DNA of 64,000 bases. It comes from Phlebiopsis flavidoalba. Lineage: Eukaryota; Basidiomycota; Agaricomycetes; Polyporales; Phanerochaetaceae. Positions 25,214 through 38,107 of the stretch are shown one piece after another (within the stretch, counting starts at the first letter, position 1; the number at the start of each line of letters is the position of its first letter). Under the pieces are notes generated by a model, which saw nothing but the letters and a program-made list of their open reading frames with translations, was not told the DNA's origin and did not search any database. The stretch lies in the NCBI GenBank assembly GCA_035772785.1, contig JAOCPU010000093.1, positions 1 to 64,000 of the forward strand, read 5' to 3'. Made by a program: the position numbers and the translations under genes.

Positions 25214-28183
25214 GAAACAGAACTAATGAAATAGCCGTTAAGAAGTGTTAGTTTGCTATGTCTGAGATGTTACTTTGTTACTTTGTTTCTTGGCAGTTAC
25301 CTGGCAGTTACCTGGCAGTTACCTAGGAGTTTCCTGGCAGTTTCTTGTTTGTTATTTTTGTTTCCATGTTTGTTAGTTTTTCAGTGTTAGTGTGTTTCTG
25401 ATTTGAGTGTTTCCTAACTGTTTCCTAGCTGTTTCCTGACTGTTCCACTGTTTTCCAGTTTGTCTGTTATTCAGTTAGTTCTTGTTAGATTACTGGCTTC
25501 ACACCACCACACTTTTATTTCATACAGTATCCTTGCATTGTGATTGGAAAGATATAGCATACATGTATGAAAACAGCTATCTAACTCAAATTTCTAGTAG
25601 AATCAACTCTCTTGACATTACTTCTCTTCCACCACCACTCTTCTTCTCTACCTGTCTTGGTTTTTACCTTTCATACTATATTCTTTGTAATTTCTTGTAG
25701 TCCTTCTTGAAGGCACTCTCGACATCTTGATCCTTGTGTGTGCAGGTGCCATGGCAATGATGACAGTGACCGCGTGGCGAAGGGCATAACGACCCGAGTG
25801 TGCGGCGCAAGGAGGGCGGTGGGTGCCACACAGCGCGCGGGCACGAGGGCGGGGGCAGAACGGCGCGGGTTCGAGGGTCGGGGTCGGGGTCAGGGCCGGA
25901 AATTCGGTTGGCAACCAGCGCGAGAGAGCTCAAGGACGAGGGCGCGGCTTGGATGGCGCAAACCGTGTGAAACCATGGGGACAGGGGTGAGGCACAACAG
26001 CAAGCATGCAGAAACAATGCTCGCTGACTGCGCGCAGTGTGTGTTACACGCGCGTACAAGCAATCAGTCCACACGCAAAGACAGCAGGGAGGTGATCATG
26101 CTCACCTCGTGCCGTCGAGCCCACAGGCTTCAATCGTCCCGCAGGAAGCCGGGTCGTGCACCCTGTGCACCTTCCCGGCCGCCCCTGACACTTTTCGAGT
26201 GCTGTGTCGCGTCGGTTCTGCGTGGCCGGCGGTGCTGATTGAATCTTGCAGCGGGTGGGCGAGAACAGTCGCGCGTGGGCCGTCGCGCGGGCGCCGGCGC
26301 CGTGGTGGAAAGTGCGCGGTAAAGAGTAAAAGCTGAGGTCCATCAAGAGCCTCCGAAGAGGTTCTTGTGCGAAAGAGAAGGGTATCGCGCCGCCGTTCTC
26401 GCGAACGACGGCCGATGGTGGAGGCGGGACGAAAGTCGAACCAGGCGCTTGCGCGCGCGCGAGTCGACGCGCGGCAGGCGCTTGCGCTCACGCGTTGACG
26501 CAAGTCCGGAGCGCCCGCTGGACTCCGTCTCTCCTCTGCCGTCGTTCACGAGAACGGCGGCTCCCATTGCTCATTGTGTTCACGCAGGGGTTTCCTCGGA
26601 AGCCCCTATACTCTTCCTCGTCTCTCCTGCGAAAGATCCCCCTCCCGCTCGCCGCCTGGCATTGTTCAACACTCGCACCCTCGACACGGCGCCGTCTCTC
26701 CTAGCACGGCGACGCTGGCCCTCAAGACCACTGCAGGAGGCTGGGAAGGGCGGCCGGATTCAATTTTTGACATGGGAAGGGTCTAGGTGAGCCTGCGGGC
26801 TTGTTTAAGCAAGGTGCGTGACTGGTCTCTATGGCGCGCACGCCGAGCTAATTGCGCGCAACCGCGCCCTTGAAAACTCCACCACACGCCCTTCCGGAGT
26901 GTGTAAGCTCTTGAAGAAGGTGCGTCAGCCAGTCACTCAGCGAGTTTGCGGGCTCGACCACTCTAGGTACGCCTCCTCTCCTGTATCCCCCAGCCATAGA
27001 CCCCTCCCATGCGCACAACCAGCCCCGAAGACGCCTGGGAGCCAGACGGGTTCCCCTCTATCCAAATTCACAGTGAACGCGCCGGCGCGGGGCCGTGAAT
27101 GACATTTGGTCGCGCGTTCAGCAGGGGGCCGCGGACTCGTGCACGCCGCATGCATGCCGACCACCTTGTCGAAGACCACAGCAGCCTCAAAGCGGCGGCC
27201 ACTACATGACAAGTACAAACGCAGACGGCCACGATGCGGCACGGATCACAGGACATAGCCAACCGAGACACAACGCGATACGAACGGCGCGGACGAGGAC
27301 GGCCGCGGCACAGCCTCTGAAAACAAGGCGCGGCAAGGCTGACTGGGGCGCGACGAAGGCAACCACGGCCACGACGTGAATGACCCCGACGCGAGAAGGA
27401 CAGCTTCGACACGACAAGCATCACAACAACGACAATCACGGCCTGACATGGTCGGTGCGACGAGGCTGACCAAAACATCATTACATGGCATGGATGGCTG
27501 CAATGAGGACTGTCTTGACAAAGACAGCCTCAATCAATTTGTTTATAGATTTTAATGTTGAGGACATTATCAAATGTGTTTTAATTCATAAAATGATTGT
27601 ACAGCATTACCTACAACTGTATGAATTGATGAATTGTAATATTATACAGATTTGACTTTGGAGTTTAAGGCGGAGACTTTGGTAGGATAACAGACACTAT
27701 AAGACAGTCTGTGAAATATTTGCATATGTAAATGTCTCAGGTATAATCAATGGATGATACAGGAACAACTAGCTAAAGACCAACTAAGAAAAGCTAACAA
27801 ATCAAACTATAAGGGAACTGCCACCAAATGGGAGAAAACAATGAAGTAACAAAAAACTATTAACTATGTAATTTGCTTCTGAGCAGAAAGAAATAGTGAA
27901 CTATGAAGAAACCAGCTAATGAGAGTTAACTATATAACACTGTGATAATACCTGCTGAATGAAAGAATGGAATATAAACTGTGCGAAAAAATGAACAAGA
28001 AACAAAGAAACAGAAAGCAAACCAGGAAACAGCTCAAGAATATACAAGAAACCAGGAAATCAGCTGATAATGGAAGTAATGTTTGAAATGTGTAGATAAC
28101 TGGCAAATAACACTAGTAACAGCAACTAACAGTCCACTAACAGAGAAGTGTATTTTTAATCACAGGATTTTCCCTGATGTCAG
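25157..28183. mobile_element. Putative ~3 kb non-autonomous DNA element with inverted ends
   Basis: The left end has ACATCAGGGAAAATCC (25160-25175). The right end has its exact reverse complement GGATTTTCCCTGATGT near 28165-28180. The match continues inward imperfectly (GGTGGATAAAAA versus TGTGATTAAAAA). Next to the ends, the left arm (25.2-25.5 kb) is T-rich and the right arm (27.5-28.15 kb) A-rich. The arms are mirror images in motif content: GTTAGT, GTTACT, CAGTTA and TTTCCTGG on the left, and their complements on the right. The centre (25.75-27.5 kb) is GC-rich with no recognisable transposase. Subterminal motif clusters plus inverted ends are typical of DNA transposons. Target duplication is not clear (possibly TCA). 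Family unassigned. Confidence 0.5.
25293..25450 (+). repeat. 11-bp tandem motif (ACCTGGCAGTT and variants)
   Basis: ACCTGGCAGTT is repeated in tandem near 25296-25345 with drift (CCTAGGAGTT, TCCTGGCAGTT). A second cluster of the same length (TTTCCTAACTG, TTTCCTAGCTG, TTTCCTGACTG) lies near 25410-25445. It forms part of the left subterminal arm of the putative element, and complementary motifs occur near 28010-28060. Confidence 0.8.
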
Positions 28184-31100
28184 GGTCTGGCTTAACAAGT
28201 AAGGCATAGGGCAGGGCCTGCACAGTGGAGAGGAAATGATGGAGGTGTCACGGCCCCCTTCGCGAGAAGGACTTGAGAATGTAGAGAGCGATTGCGAAAG
28301 CTGTGATGATGAAAGGTTCCTGGAGCGCTGGAGAGGTGAAGCGTTCGACGGGTGAAGAAGGAGGAGAGGGTCGGCCTGCATGGGATAAATTTGAGCCCTG
28401 AATGCATACGCTGGCGAGGAGGAGAAATGTGTTGGTGGGTCTGTTGAGAGACAGGCTTCGAGTTGATGCGCGAGAGCAGATGCGGGAATCTTGGACTGGG
28501 GAACAGCAGACTGCTGACCCACCAATGACGCTGCGCCCAGCAGAGACTTTCTATCTGCTGCTCACGGACAGATGCACGCTCAACCCGGCAAGTTGTTACG
28601 GAAGTGCGCATTTGCACCTGTGAGTTGTCCCGCTCAGAAGATCGTCAGACGCCGCGGGGGTACGATGGACACCACAACTCTGAGATCAGATCGTCTCCTG
28701 GGAGCGAACCTCAATCTGGTGCCCAGGCCTAACCTTATTAGCCCATCGTCCCTTCGAGTCTTGTCGTACAGATGGAAGGCAGTTAACGGAGGGGAAAGGC
28801 CGGCGAATTCAATGAGAGCCTCGGTGAGGCAGATCTTTAGGCCACGCTTCCGAACTCGTCCTGAAGTTCTGACCAGCTCAGGCCTCCGCGTCATCCTATC
28901 AGTGGGTAGAAAATTATACTATCATCAGTTAAAAAGTCTGCGGTAACGAGGACGTGAAACACTCACTTGAGGAAATACCATGAAGTTTATATGCCTTTGT
29001 CTCCCGTCTTTTCTCCATAGTGTATAGCTTGCTCCTTTGACCTCTTTGCTTGTGCAGCCTGAAGCTGCTGCTCAGTATTTCTTGGGTAAAGACTGGTCGC
29101 AAATGAGACGCGTGGCGAGGATATGACCGTGGGAGCCGCAGGGGGCTGAAGAGTGTGAATGGCCTGGAGGCGGGTTGGATATAAAGCGGACTTCTGGTAT
29201 ACGCTGTGGAAGGGTCGGTGTGACGTTATGCACGGCAAGGGGGGGGAACAGCAGCTAGAGGTGCGACTGATGCAGCTCTCGTGCTGGCGATCTGGTCGGT
29301 TGACGGGCTTGTACCGTTTCACACCTTCGGGTATTGAGGACAAATTGCGCGTTGAGGTGAGACGAGAAGCATGTTGTCCTGCATCAGAGCGTGAAGCACG
29401 AAGAGGACGAGCCACTTCATAGAGGAGGAGGAGGGAGGGACAAGAGGGGCAAGAGGAGCGGAGAAGGAAAGGAGCGTGTGGAGGAGCAAGAAGGGGCTAC
29501 TGAGTTGTTGTATAAGCATTCGTTGGCTAATAGTAGAGTATGAGATTGCGTACCGGCAACCTCAGAACTGAGCGCGGTCAGTTGCGCGATTGCGTACTGG
29601 TAGTACGAGCATCGCTCCTTGCGTATGAACACCACCTGGCACCTGCGTAGATCCACCTGAGCGACGTGCGCAGGCGAGATCCTGCAAGCGCAATCCTGGA
29701 CAGGGTGGCAGGGCAGCCTCCACTCTTGAAGCAATCCCCTTCCGGCACATGCGACGTAGGCAGTTGACATTGACGCGCGTGCTGGTGCATCCCTGATATG
29801 TGCAAGGATTCTTCGACTGCAGTCTTATCTGCAAGTGTGGCATCCATAGAATGCTGTAGATGAAGGGTACGGTGCTGGCGAAGGACTTGCGTGGCCAAAC
29901 GAAACAGCGGCAGGGGGATATCTTGAGGAGCCAGTGGGTCGGGACAACCACTCAAAGTACGTGCACTTGCTGCCACTTGGTAATGTTCTATAGGCACGGG
30001 CTATCCACCATAGACAATCAGACTTGGGCATTGTGATTTGGGTCAGTATAGCATATATAGACTGACCGTGCACAAAGTACCGGCCCCAGTTCTGAGGTTT
30101 AGTGAACGCCTTTACAAAGCGTTGCTGATCTAAGTCGCGAGCAGGTCGGGCAAGCGCAACGTCAATGATGAGCTGTTGGTATCCTTAGGCATGAGAATGC
30201 TCACTACACCAGTGAGGAGGAAGTGGAACGGTATCTCGAGAGCGTGGTAGCAGGGGGCAAAGGGGAGCAGAGGTCGTTGAGCAGCGACCAGGCTCTCCCT
30301 TTGCTTGCAGCCACGGCGCCTTGCACCATTCTGGGATGTCTTCGAAACCCCATGGGGTGACGATCTTGAAAGAGCGTGGCGCATCACATCCATTTACAGG
30401 CATAGGGTGACGGCGGGTCACATGGAGGCGGCCTGTGACTGGGGCGCCATGGAGCGGACAGCGGGGCGGATGGGCGCCTAGATCGACATGCGTGGGGCGG
30501 AAAGTCCAACTCCGAAATGTTCTGCGATGATGTGGATCAAATATCACATGAGCTGCTATGCACGGAAGGTAATTTTCCATCTCTTCTCGAGTCCTCAGCG
30601 AAGTCGGTGACCGCGCAGCGATAGTCTCCAAGGCAGACCCAATTGGGCGAAGATAAATCGTTCCCCCATATAGCGCAGCGAGTGGAACGGCACCTACTCT
30701 GACGACTTGTGTACGAGTCTACCCAAGACGTCCTCAAGAGCGTCTCAAAATGAGCATTAGACCTGGTATATATTTGCGACATTCTCTATCAAGTTTCGTG
30801 TCGCTGAACGCTGACTGAACAGGCCTATAGCATCGACGATGTCCGGTTATCATCACAATTGATGCCTCACCGAGCGCCTAATATATCAAAAGCTTAGACA
30901 ACGGTCCGCTGATCGTCTCTCGGTTTAACCGAATTCTTATACCTTCCGTGACTTTAGAAACTCCTAGCGCGATCAGTCTGTTTTTCTAAAGTAATTGCAT
31001 GAAGTCCGCCCCATGCCTCAGCATTCGCCCGCTCTCACTGCTTTCTCAGCGTCCCGTTCGCCGCCCACAAGCATTTTTGACCCGCTGCTGGTCAATTATC

Positions 31101-31600
31101 TTCCAATAGCCAGGCATGATACCCCTACGCCCTACCGCGGGTCCATTTTCCCAGCCCTCATGCACCAGCCTATTATCTCCCGATGGATCGACCAATCGGA
31201 ACACGTAATATGATGATAGAATGGTCCGAAACAAATCGCTTTTGCCAGAGCCATGCGGAATCTCACTACGTTTGGATTTTGGCACTACCCCGAGGATGGT
31301 AAGGAGGAGGGGCGGGCGTCCCACCGCCGCCTCTGGGCAAAGCCGCTGCCTCTCTGAAAATTGAAAATTGGCCACGACCGAAGAAATCGAAAGGCCGAAT
31401 GCGAGAGCTTCTTGGAGCACTGTGGCAGTGCATCTGCGATTTAATGCAGCCCATGCTACACGGCGAGCGTGAGCTTTCGACTGCGGTCCCTGCGTTTGCC
31501 CCGATTCCCAGCCGTTCACCATTGAGAAGGTGAACGCCTCGTGGCGGGGCTTAGTGCTGCACTAGCAAGGCGATAGAGCTATCGTGACTTGGGGAATTTC
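28184..31600. other. Region without a recognised gene; possible minus-strand coding
   Basis: Minus-strand frames at 29560-30000 and 30130-30790 show mixed composition and several Cys (for example NPCTYQGCTSTRVNVNCLRR near 29800). They may be remnants of real exons, but I recognise no domain and the frames change repeatedly. A minus-strand frame at 31050-31520 also stays open without a known motif. Confidence 0.4.
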
Positions 31601-31639
31601 GAGCGTGTTCACAGAGCTCTACCTCACGGAGATTGACGA

Positions 31640-32611
31640 GCTTGTTCAAGGTTCGGTATGAATCTGTAGCCAAAATATTGTGGTGGCTCGTCGGGATCGA
31701 CTTGCGCAGCTGTAATCTTGAGAACCTCGAGGGATGATTGTAGGGATTAATGCGTCAGAGAATGCGTCCAGCGACTCCATACGCGGTGTATCCTTCAAAA
31801 TGTCTGGCGGACGGCGTGTCCGAGTCAGAATCCGATCTGAGTCCGGGTGCAAGACGGTGAGAGAGTCGCAACGATAGGTCTTTGTTGCGACGCAGAAATG
31901 TGGCCAGTGTGGCTAAAGTCGCTATGAATATATCTCAAAGGATACATCCTGGCAAAGCCGTAAAATAGAGTACATCGTTGGGTGCATCTGTAGTCACGGG
32001 GCCAGACGTTCTTTCCAATTGATTCCGGGGGGGCCAATGTCTAGTAGGTTGCGCAGGTTTTTGAGCTGTCCTAAAGGCTGCGAACGACGTCGGGTGAATT
32101 TCGATGCAGTCCGCCGGCCTAGGGGCCCTGTATTGTATGGGACCCGTAGCGGCGTGTAAACGCGAACAGACCTGGTAGTGGGTCCTTTTCGAGGTTTCCC
32201 AATGACCAAATGCTCTAGTTTCGGGCATGCTGAGAAGCAAATGCATGAGTATTGGTAGGAAATTCGCGTCCTCGGGGAGATCGATGTTGAGGGAGAGTAA
32301 GTGGGGCATGTGAAGGCATGGAGCATGGCTAAAAAGTCGCACATCAGGGGGTCCCAGTATCCTGTGGATGGACTAGCGAAGCCAGGTTTGGATGAAATAA
32401 AGCATGCCTTCCGGGCAAAGCAATTGCGCCTTGCTCGATCAGTTTTCACTGCTAACGCTTGAAGGACAGCGAGGCCCCGGATCCGACGCGGAGACTCCTT
32501 ATTCGTGTGGCATGCAGCTCGACTCGAATCCAGTCCGGACGCGCTTTGGTAGGAAGGCCGAGTTAACATCTTGTGGAGGCGTCGGTAAGAAATCGCCGAT
32601 AACATGCGCAA
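31640..32611 (-). pseudogene. F-box-family leucine-rich C-terminal fragment
   Basis: Minus-strand pieces read HAPCLHMPHLLSLNIDLPED, then NFLPILMHLLLS and CPKLEHLVIGK, then PLGQLKNLRNL and a tail ending near 31640. This is the leucine-rich pattern of Agaricomycete F-box proteins, in the expected order but in at least two frames. No F-box domain is visible upstream within 1.5 kb. The intact F-box at 35343 is 2.7 kb further up, too far for one usual gene, so this is probably a separate truncated copy. Confidence 0.5.
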
Positions 32612-34139
32612 ATGGAGGTTGAAAACAATACCAGATTACAGGGCCCGGCCGAGGTTTCGCGTGCAGACGTTGTCCGCTGGAAGAGCACTATACAAATAGG
32701 GGCTTACAGGCTTAACTCCAGGCGGAATTGCCAAACCTCGAATCCATCGCAGACCGACAAAACAAGAAACGTAAAGTAATTTGCATGTGCGCCTCAAGGG
32801 AAAACGAGTGTAACCCGCTAGTCGAGAATCGCCATGATCTCCCTAATGATGTCCAGGTTTGGAGAAGATTTCGATGCATGACAGCTTTACCATCCAGCTT
32901 CACTGGTGGCGTTGAGGTGCAATTGGGACGCGTATTGTGCTGACCTGTTACGGCTACACGGATTGCGATTCAACAAGCATCGCACGGTCGGAACGCTGCG
33001 CCGGAGTCGGATGGGCAAAACAATGGAGGCGCAATGGTGCACAACGCACCGCGAGAGTGGTAGTGATATGTAATGGACCCCTGATTTGACCACGGCAATA
33101 AGACAATTGTCACCTGTACTTCCGGCGATTCCAAGCAGGTTGCGAATAAGGTACCGAAACCGTGTGTACTAGTAACGACTCATCACGGCTGGCTGCACGA
33201 GGTTTAGGGCGAACTCAATATCTCTGTAAAAAGGGAAAGTCAGGCCGAACAACCACTCCTCCGCACATGTTTAAAGAGAGTACTCCACATACGCACGACA
33301 TACTCATGACAACTCCGCACATGTCTCTTACTTAATTCCACTCCAGTCGACACGCCCCCTCCCTCTACCTTTGCCTTTGCTCGATGGTACATATCCATAG
33401 CATCAGATGCAAATCACAATCTGTCAACCGAGCCACACGGGCAGCTCACACGTGGGCCGCAGCCCAAACGAAGCACGATTAATACCCAGAGACTCCTTTA
33501 GTCTCTTACTCAATTTTCCCATGCTTTGTGCGTACCGTTCCCACACGATGCCATCTTGCGAACCAGACCATCTCAGCGCATATATTGCGTTAAACCCTGC
33601 GTCGAGGATCCTCAGGGCGTTCTCTTGGGTCCGAATACCCGATGATCGTCGACTTGAGGCACAGCACGAGGAACGCGGGAAATAAAATGTATCCCCGTAG
33701 TGTAACTGTACTCCGCATGTTAAAACAGGTTCTAGGGCAGCGCACCACGCCGACGGAAAGCACCCACGCCACCGCAGTGAGGATGGAAAGAACAGCGGCC
33801 GCTGTCGCGCGTGTCGCGGAGGAAATAGGTGGCTGGGACGGGTCGCGGGCGGGTTCGGATGCTCGGCGCGCGGGCATAGTGTCGCGAAGTCGAAACGTGA
33901 AGATACACAAGCCTGTCGTGAGGCCCTTGGTGAAGTGGATTGAAAAGGGCCTCAGCCGCACATCACGCTCCTGCCGGTTGGCAGAGTCCTGCTGTTCGGC
34001 GAAGCGAGACGGTTGTCGCCAGTGCCTGCGTTGTTGGCAACAGTAGAAAGATTTCGAGTTTTATTGGCCATGTTTACCTGTCAGTGAGCCATATGAGGCC
34101 CGTGCGGTTGGTCAGTGTCTAAGGTTGCGAAACAGACGA
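32612..34139. other. Region without a recognised gene
   Basis: A minus-strand frame at about 33961-33590 includes a hydrophobic stretch (AAAVLSILTAVAWVLSVGVV) that could be one membrane segment. No family is recognised, and splice sites are not convincing. Confidence 0.4.
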
Positions 34140-34439
34140 CTTGAAACACAGAAGAATCTTGCGTACTACGGAGGGTTGAAGGAGGCTATCCAGCATGGAA
34201 ATCGGCATATCCAACGGGGTTGTGAATGCACAAGAAAATGTCATTTAGACGTGTGTGTCGTGCGATTGCGTTCATGAGAACGTCTGCAGGATCTCCCGCA
34301 TTGTTACCTGGGCGCCTGAAAGGCCGGGGTGCCATGAGTGTAGGTTTTAGCTTTCGTAAAGATTCTTGACATGATAGAGTCCAGGAGTATTGCGATTGAG
34401 GGGATGCATATTCCGTGGACTACTGAGATTTCTCAAGGA

Positions 34440-35343
34440 AGGAAAGAACGTCCTGAAGTCGGTGAAATTTACGCTTTCCATAGCGTTTGGATTCCAACGA
34501 TCCGTTTCGTCACCCAATCGGTTAAATGAGGGAGAGTGGCACCACCTCCAGGCTCCGAGCAGTCAAACTCGGTGACTGGCATAGTGGGCTTGGCAACGTA
34601 AAACAGTTTGAAGTACGTGATGCCGGCGCTAACGCAGAAACTGAAAACTAAGAAGAAGACGACGACCCCCGGGGACAAGTCTTGTTGGACTTGTGATGAC
34701 GGTGAGTCAGCTTTGAGAGTGGTAAATGGGCGTCCGTCGCATCTCAATGCATATATGGCAATATTAGCAAACAATACCATGGACGTCGGCCATCCTCGAG
34801 GGAGCAATTCAGCAAGTGCGATGGCCTGTGAGAAGGGAAGAATAATAATAATGACTCTGGATTTATGAACCCCACGCCAATATAACACTCCCGTCAGGTT
34901 GGGTAGCAAGACGCGATCCGGCAGGAAGAATGGATCCGCAATGCACAAGAGATGACGATCCAATGAGGGGTAGCCCTTCCTCGTATATGCAGCCTCGTGC
35001 GACAATACGCGAAGCATAGCGCCACAGTCGGGTCCAGTCCTGACTGCAGCGAAGTGGGGTCGTGGCTAGAACTATGAATGATATATTAACCTTAATAAAT
35101 ACCACTCACATTTGCGATGGGTCAAGAGCTCACCAATCGCGTCGGCTCGACATTGCTTGCCCACACATCGCCCGGGAATGATCTCAGCAGGGGAATAAGA
35201 GAAGTCATTCTGAACCATATCGCGTCCAACGCGTAGCTGCAGATCATCTGACATGTCAGACTGAGGGCAAGGAGCGTCCTGAATTGGCTATCAGATTGAA
35301 GGTGTGCAATCACCTCGCGGATTACATCAAGGTGGAGGAGCAT
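34440..35343 (-). CDS. F-box protein, N-terminal part, frameshifted
   Basis: The first exon starts at an ATG at 35343-35341. It reads MLLHLDVIREVIAHLQ, then LLALSLTCQMICSYALDAIW and SLIPLLRSFPGDVWA: the F-box pattern (L..DVI..V..HL...LL.LSLTC....ALD..W). A donor gtgagc follows at 35133 and an acceptor near 35070 (cattcatag). The next exon gives DWTRLWRYASRI, then, in shifted frames, leucine-rich sequence down to about 34440. F-box proteins link substrates to SKP1-cullin ubiquitin ligases; the substrate is unknown. The expected remaining leucine-rich half cannot be followed below about 34150, so the gene is either frameshifted beyond recognition or truncated. Confidence 0.6.
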
Positions 35344-36825
35344 CTGGACGACGCTCGAGGACGAGAACGTAATGGCATGATGTCGACTGGGAGGATAGAT
35401 GTGTGGTGTGGCGATGCGGAACACCGTGGTAAACGGGTAGGTGCGCATGGTCGGATAGTGTTTCACTAGGTATAGGATGGTGAGTATTTCCATGTTGATA
35501 AACGCTGTATGAGGATTCTGAAATGTCTTGAGGATGCGTAAAAGATAGCACTTCGACTCGATTCTCTATATTCCACTTTAAGACCATGAGCGGAAATTTT
35601 TTGTGACGTTGATTCCTAAACAACTCACGTTACGAATGGTGCGGTCTTGATGTCCCATGATTTCCCCTCCCATTTCCCCCTTTCTGCTTTTTAACGCTTT
35701 ATGATACGCCGAGTCGGAAACGCACCGAAGGGGTTCCTGGTATAAAACGACCGCGCATTTTTTGTATCACTTCAGGTCCTCCTGATAGATGTTTTGACTG
35801 GCGCGCCGGCAACGTGAGCGAGTGAGCATTGCCGAGGGCCTTTGACGATATAAACATTGCTTGAGTCCCTTGAGTACGATGCCATCTTAGGACTTGTGTC
35901 CTTCCCCCCGCGTAAAGAACAGCAATGAGCAAAGTCATTGATACAGAGCCGGAGAGTTAAGATGGATGTTGGTGGTGGTGGGGTCGTACGCGGTGGGGGT
36001 GGTGGTAGCGGGGAAAAGTACGCCGTAAAGGCGGTTGATCCCATAAATCGTTCGCCAAATCTGGCGTGTCGCCTCTTGGCGACGGGCGAGAACAGGGCTA
36101 CAGGGAACAAGTGGAGTTGATAAAAACTAGAAACTGAGTGAGTAAATGTGTTTGAGAGTTAAAATATTTGCGTCACTGACCACTGAAATGCAAGCCTATG
36201 TCCGATGTCACAGATCACCGATGCTGAGAGGACGCTTCTCATGGTTTCATGGATGGCCGAGCCTCTGGCATAGTTGGAAGTATCAGATAGAGTGAGTTCA
36301 AGTGTCGGTCCCCCGTATAATTATCATTTTCGACACAATTGTCGCCATCTAATGAACGGTCGTCATTGTTGTCTCACTCAAGCGTAGGCTTGATGTATTA
36401 TCGCCTTCTTCCTTGTCCCACAACACCACTCTCCGCTTGGATTTGCTACCGACGGATTTTTGCGGTCCACCCACCAAGCGAGATGTGCATAAGCTCTGGC
36501 TCGGAGTATCTGCGGAACATGGTCAATGACCTTCTGTTGTGTGCATTCTGCCATGATGCCAAGTCTCGAAGGATTAGCGTGTGTGCAGGTGGCGTTCCGC
36601 TGATCATTTTCTTGCGTACTATCAAATGAATCGTTGAGCAAGGAAGAAAGACACTTTAAATTATTAGGCACAGACTGGGGATCTCAAATTTGCTACGAGG
36701 CGGCTCGTATGCTTCGTCCAGATATTTTTTGCAGTGAAGCATCAGTCGTCGGATTGTGCATACCTGTAATGACCCTCTTCTTTCTTTCATGATCAAGCCT
36801 CTGAGCTGACAGCGTTTATGGCAGT
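35344..36825. other. Intergenic; short uncertain frames
   Basis: A minus-strand frame at 36110-35772 contains a proline run from a GT-rich stretch (35960-36015 on plus) and SSNVYIVKGPRQCSLAHVAG near 35865-35805. The latter may be an exon fragment of an unknown gene. Another minus frame at 36895-36656 (ending YLDEAYEPPRSKFEIPS) is similarly unassigned. Confidence 0.35.
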
Positions 36826-37254
36826 ATGCTTCCGTACAATGGTCCCTTCCTATCCATCGAAAACCCTCGACGCCTATGCTTCCCCAAGCTTTCATTACAA
36901 TCTCTACTACTTCGTGAACGCAACACGGAAGATGCTGTAAAGGAGCTCAACACAGATATTCGTGGCGTACACTGTGCGAGGGACTGTTGTGGCGGTCCGT
37001 GGATAGCCCCTGTCCGACCAAATTCCTACAAACAAGTAGATTCTTTCTTACATGGATGGTCTGCGATCGGCGACAACCGTGAGCGATTTGACGTTAAAAG
37101 TGTCTTTCAGAACCGTACTCAGATGTTGTTAGATTCCCTGCAATTCCATTCTTCACGGCGGAAGAAGAGGACTATTGGGTTTGAGCAGTATGAAAAATCA
37201 GGATTCGATCACAGTGCGTTGTTTATTCATGGAACCTACTACATTTGGGGTTAA
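36826..37254 (+). CDS. Hypothetical protein, 142 residues
   Basis: An uninterrupted frame runs from an ATG at 36826 to a stop at 37254. Its composition is balanced (not GC-biased), which is unusual for this window. I recognise no domain. It could be an exon of a longer gene or chance; the opposite strand is also partly open (to 36895). Confidence 0.3.
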   Translation: MLPYNGPFLSIENPRRLCFPKLSLQSLLLRERNTEDAVKELNTDIRGVHCARDCCGGPWIAPVRPNSYKQVDSFLHGWSAIGDNRERFDVKSVFQNRTQMLLDSLQFHSSRRKKRTIGFEQYEKSGFDHSALFIHGTYYIWG

Positions 37255-38107
37255 ACCTAACCTCTTAGCCCTGAACTTTCTACACTGAACGCAGTGAGTA
37301 CTGTGACGATCGCGCAATAAATTGCTTTGACAATCTGCTTTGAAGAATCGCCGGAGGATCCTGGGAGTTTCGCTCAGAGCCAGGGCAACCCACACCATCC
37401 CCGCCCCTGTACTTTCTGTTTTGCCCACCAAGGACCCTGTTGCCAACTGGGTGCTTGCTGCCAGGCTCCTCAAGAGCGGACAACTGATCCCGAAGTTGAC
37501 CACAAAGGTCAAGCAACTTACTTCACTGTTGTGGCGTTGCTCATTATTTTTCAATGAATGTAGATCGTGGTCCGCGGTCGCATTGGCTCCAGCTGGAAAA
37601 ACCTGACGAGGTGAACTCGATCATGCGCAATGGGTGGCTGGGGCTTGAACGAGTGTGGTATCCTGCCACTCAATCAAGGATCTTCAACCCACGACGAGCT
37701 GTAAACCGAGGCTGGGACACAGTCGAGATATTGTAATGTAAATCTACGTGTACACGTGTTCGCTCGAAACCTTAGCTGTCGAATGTGTAGTACTCATATA
37801 CGTCGGGATATACAATACACAGGAATGCGTTGAACGTCCTTCAAAGAATGTGCCATCCTTTGGGTTCCTATCCGAAGAACCATTTACCGACAGCAGCTAG
37901 ACCACGTAGCACGTCCATCAGACAGCTCCTTCGTGTGGCGGGGCAAGACATGAACGTACATGCTGCCGCAGCTACGAGTCCCCGCGAGATAGCAGGAGTC
38001 TCGACCGCCTCTCGTTTCTGCCCTTCTCGTCTCTTCCTGGCCTCATCGACCGGAGGATCCATGAGGGGTACATGGCCTGACCTGGCCACCAATTCAAATC
38101 TACTGTC
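37255..38107. other. Intergenic; possible extension of the GTPase gene tail
   Basis: Near 38092-37990 the minus strand reads a charged helical segment (DEARKRREGQKREAVE). It could continue the coiled coil of the GTPase gene at 38108-39470. The rest shows no supported feature. Confidence 0.35.

Noticed and set aside
29562..29951. Cys-rich minus-strand stretch, considered as a MYND-type zinc finger
   Set aside because: Cysteine spacing does not fit and the expected HxxxC end is absent.
31266..31454. Minus-strand frame starting MGCIKS, like a myristoylated G-alpha N-terminus
   Set aside because: No GxGESGKS or other G-alpha motif follows in the right place; the resemblance is limited to six residues.
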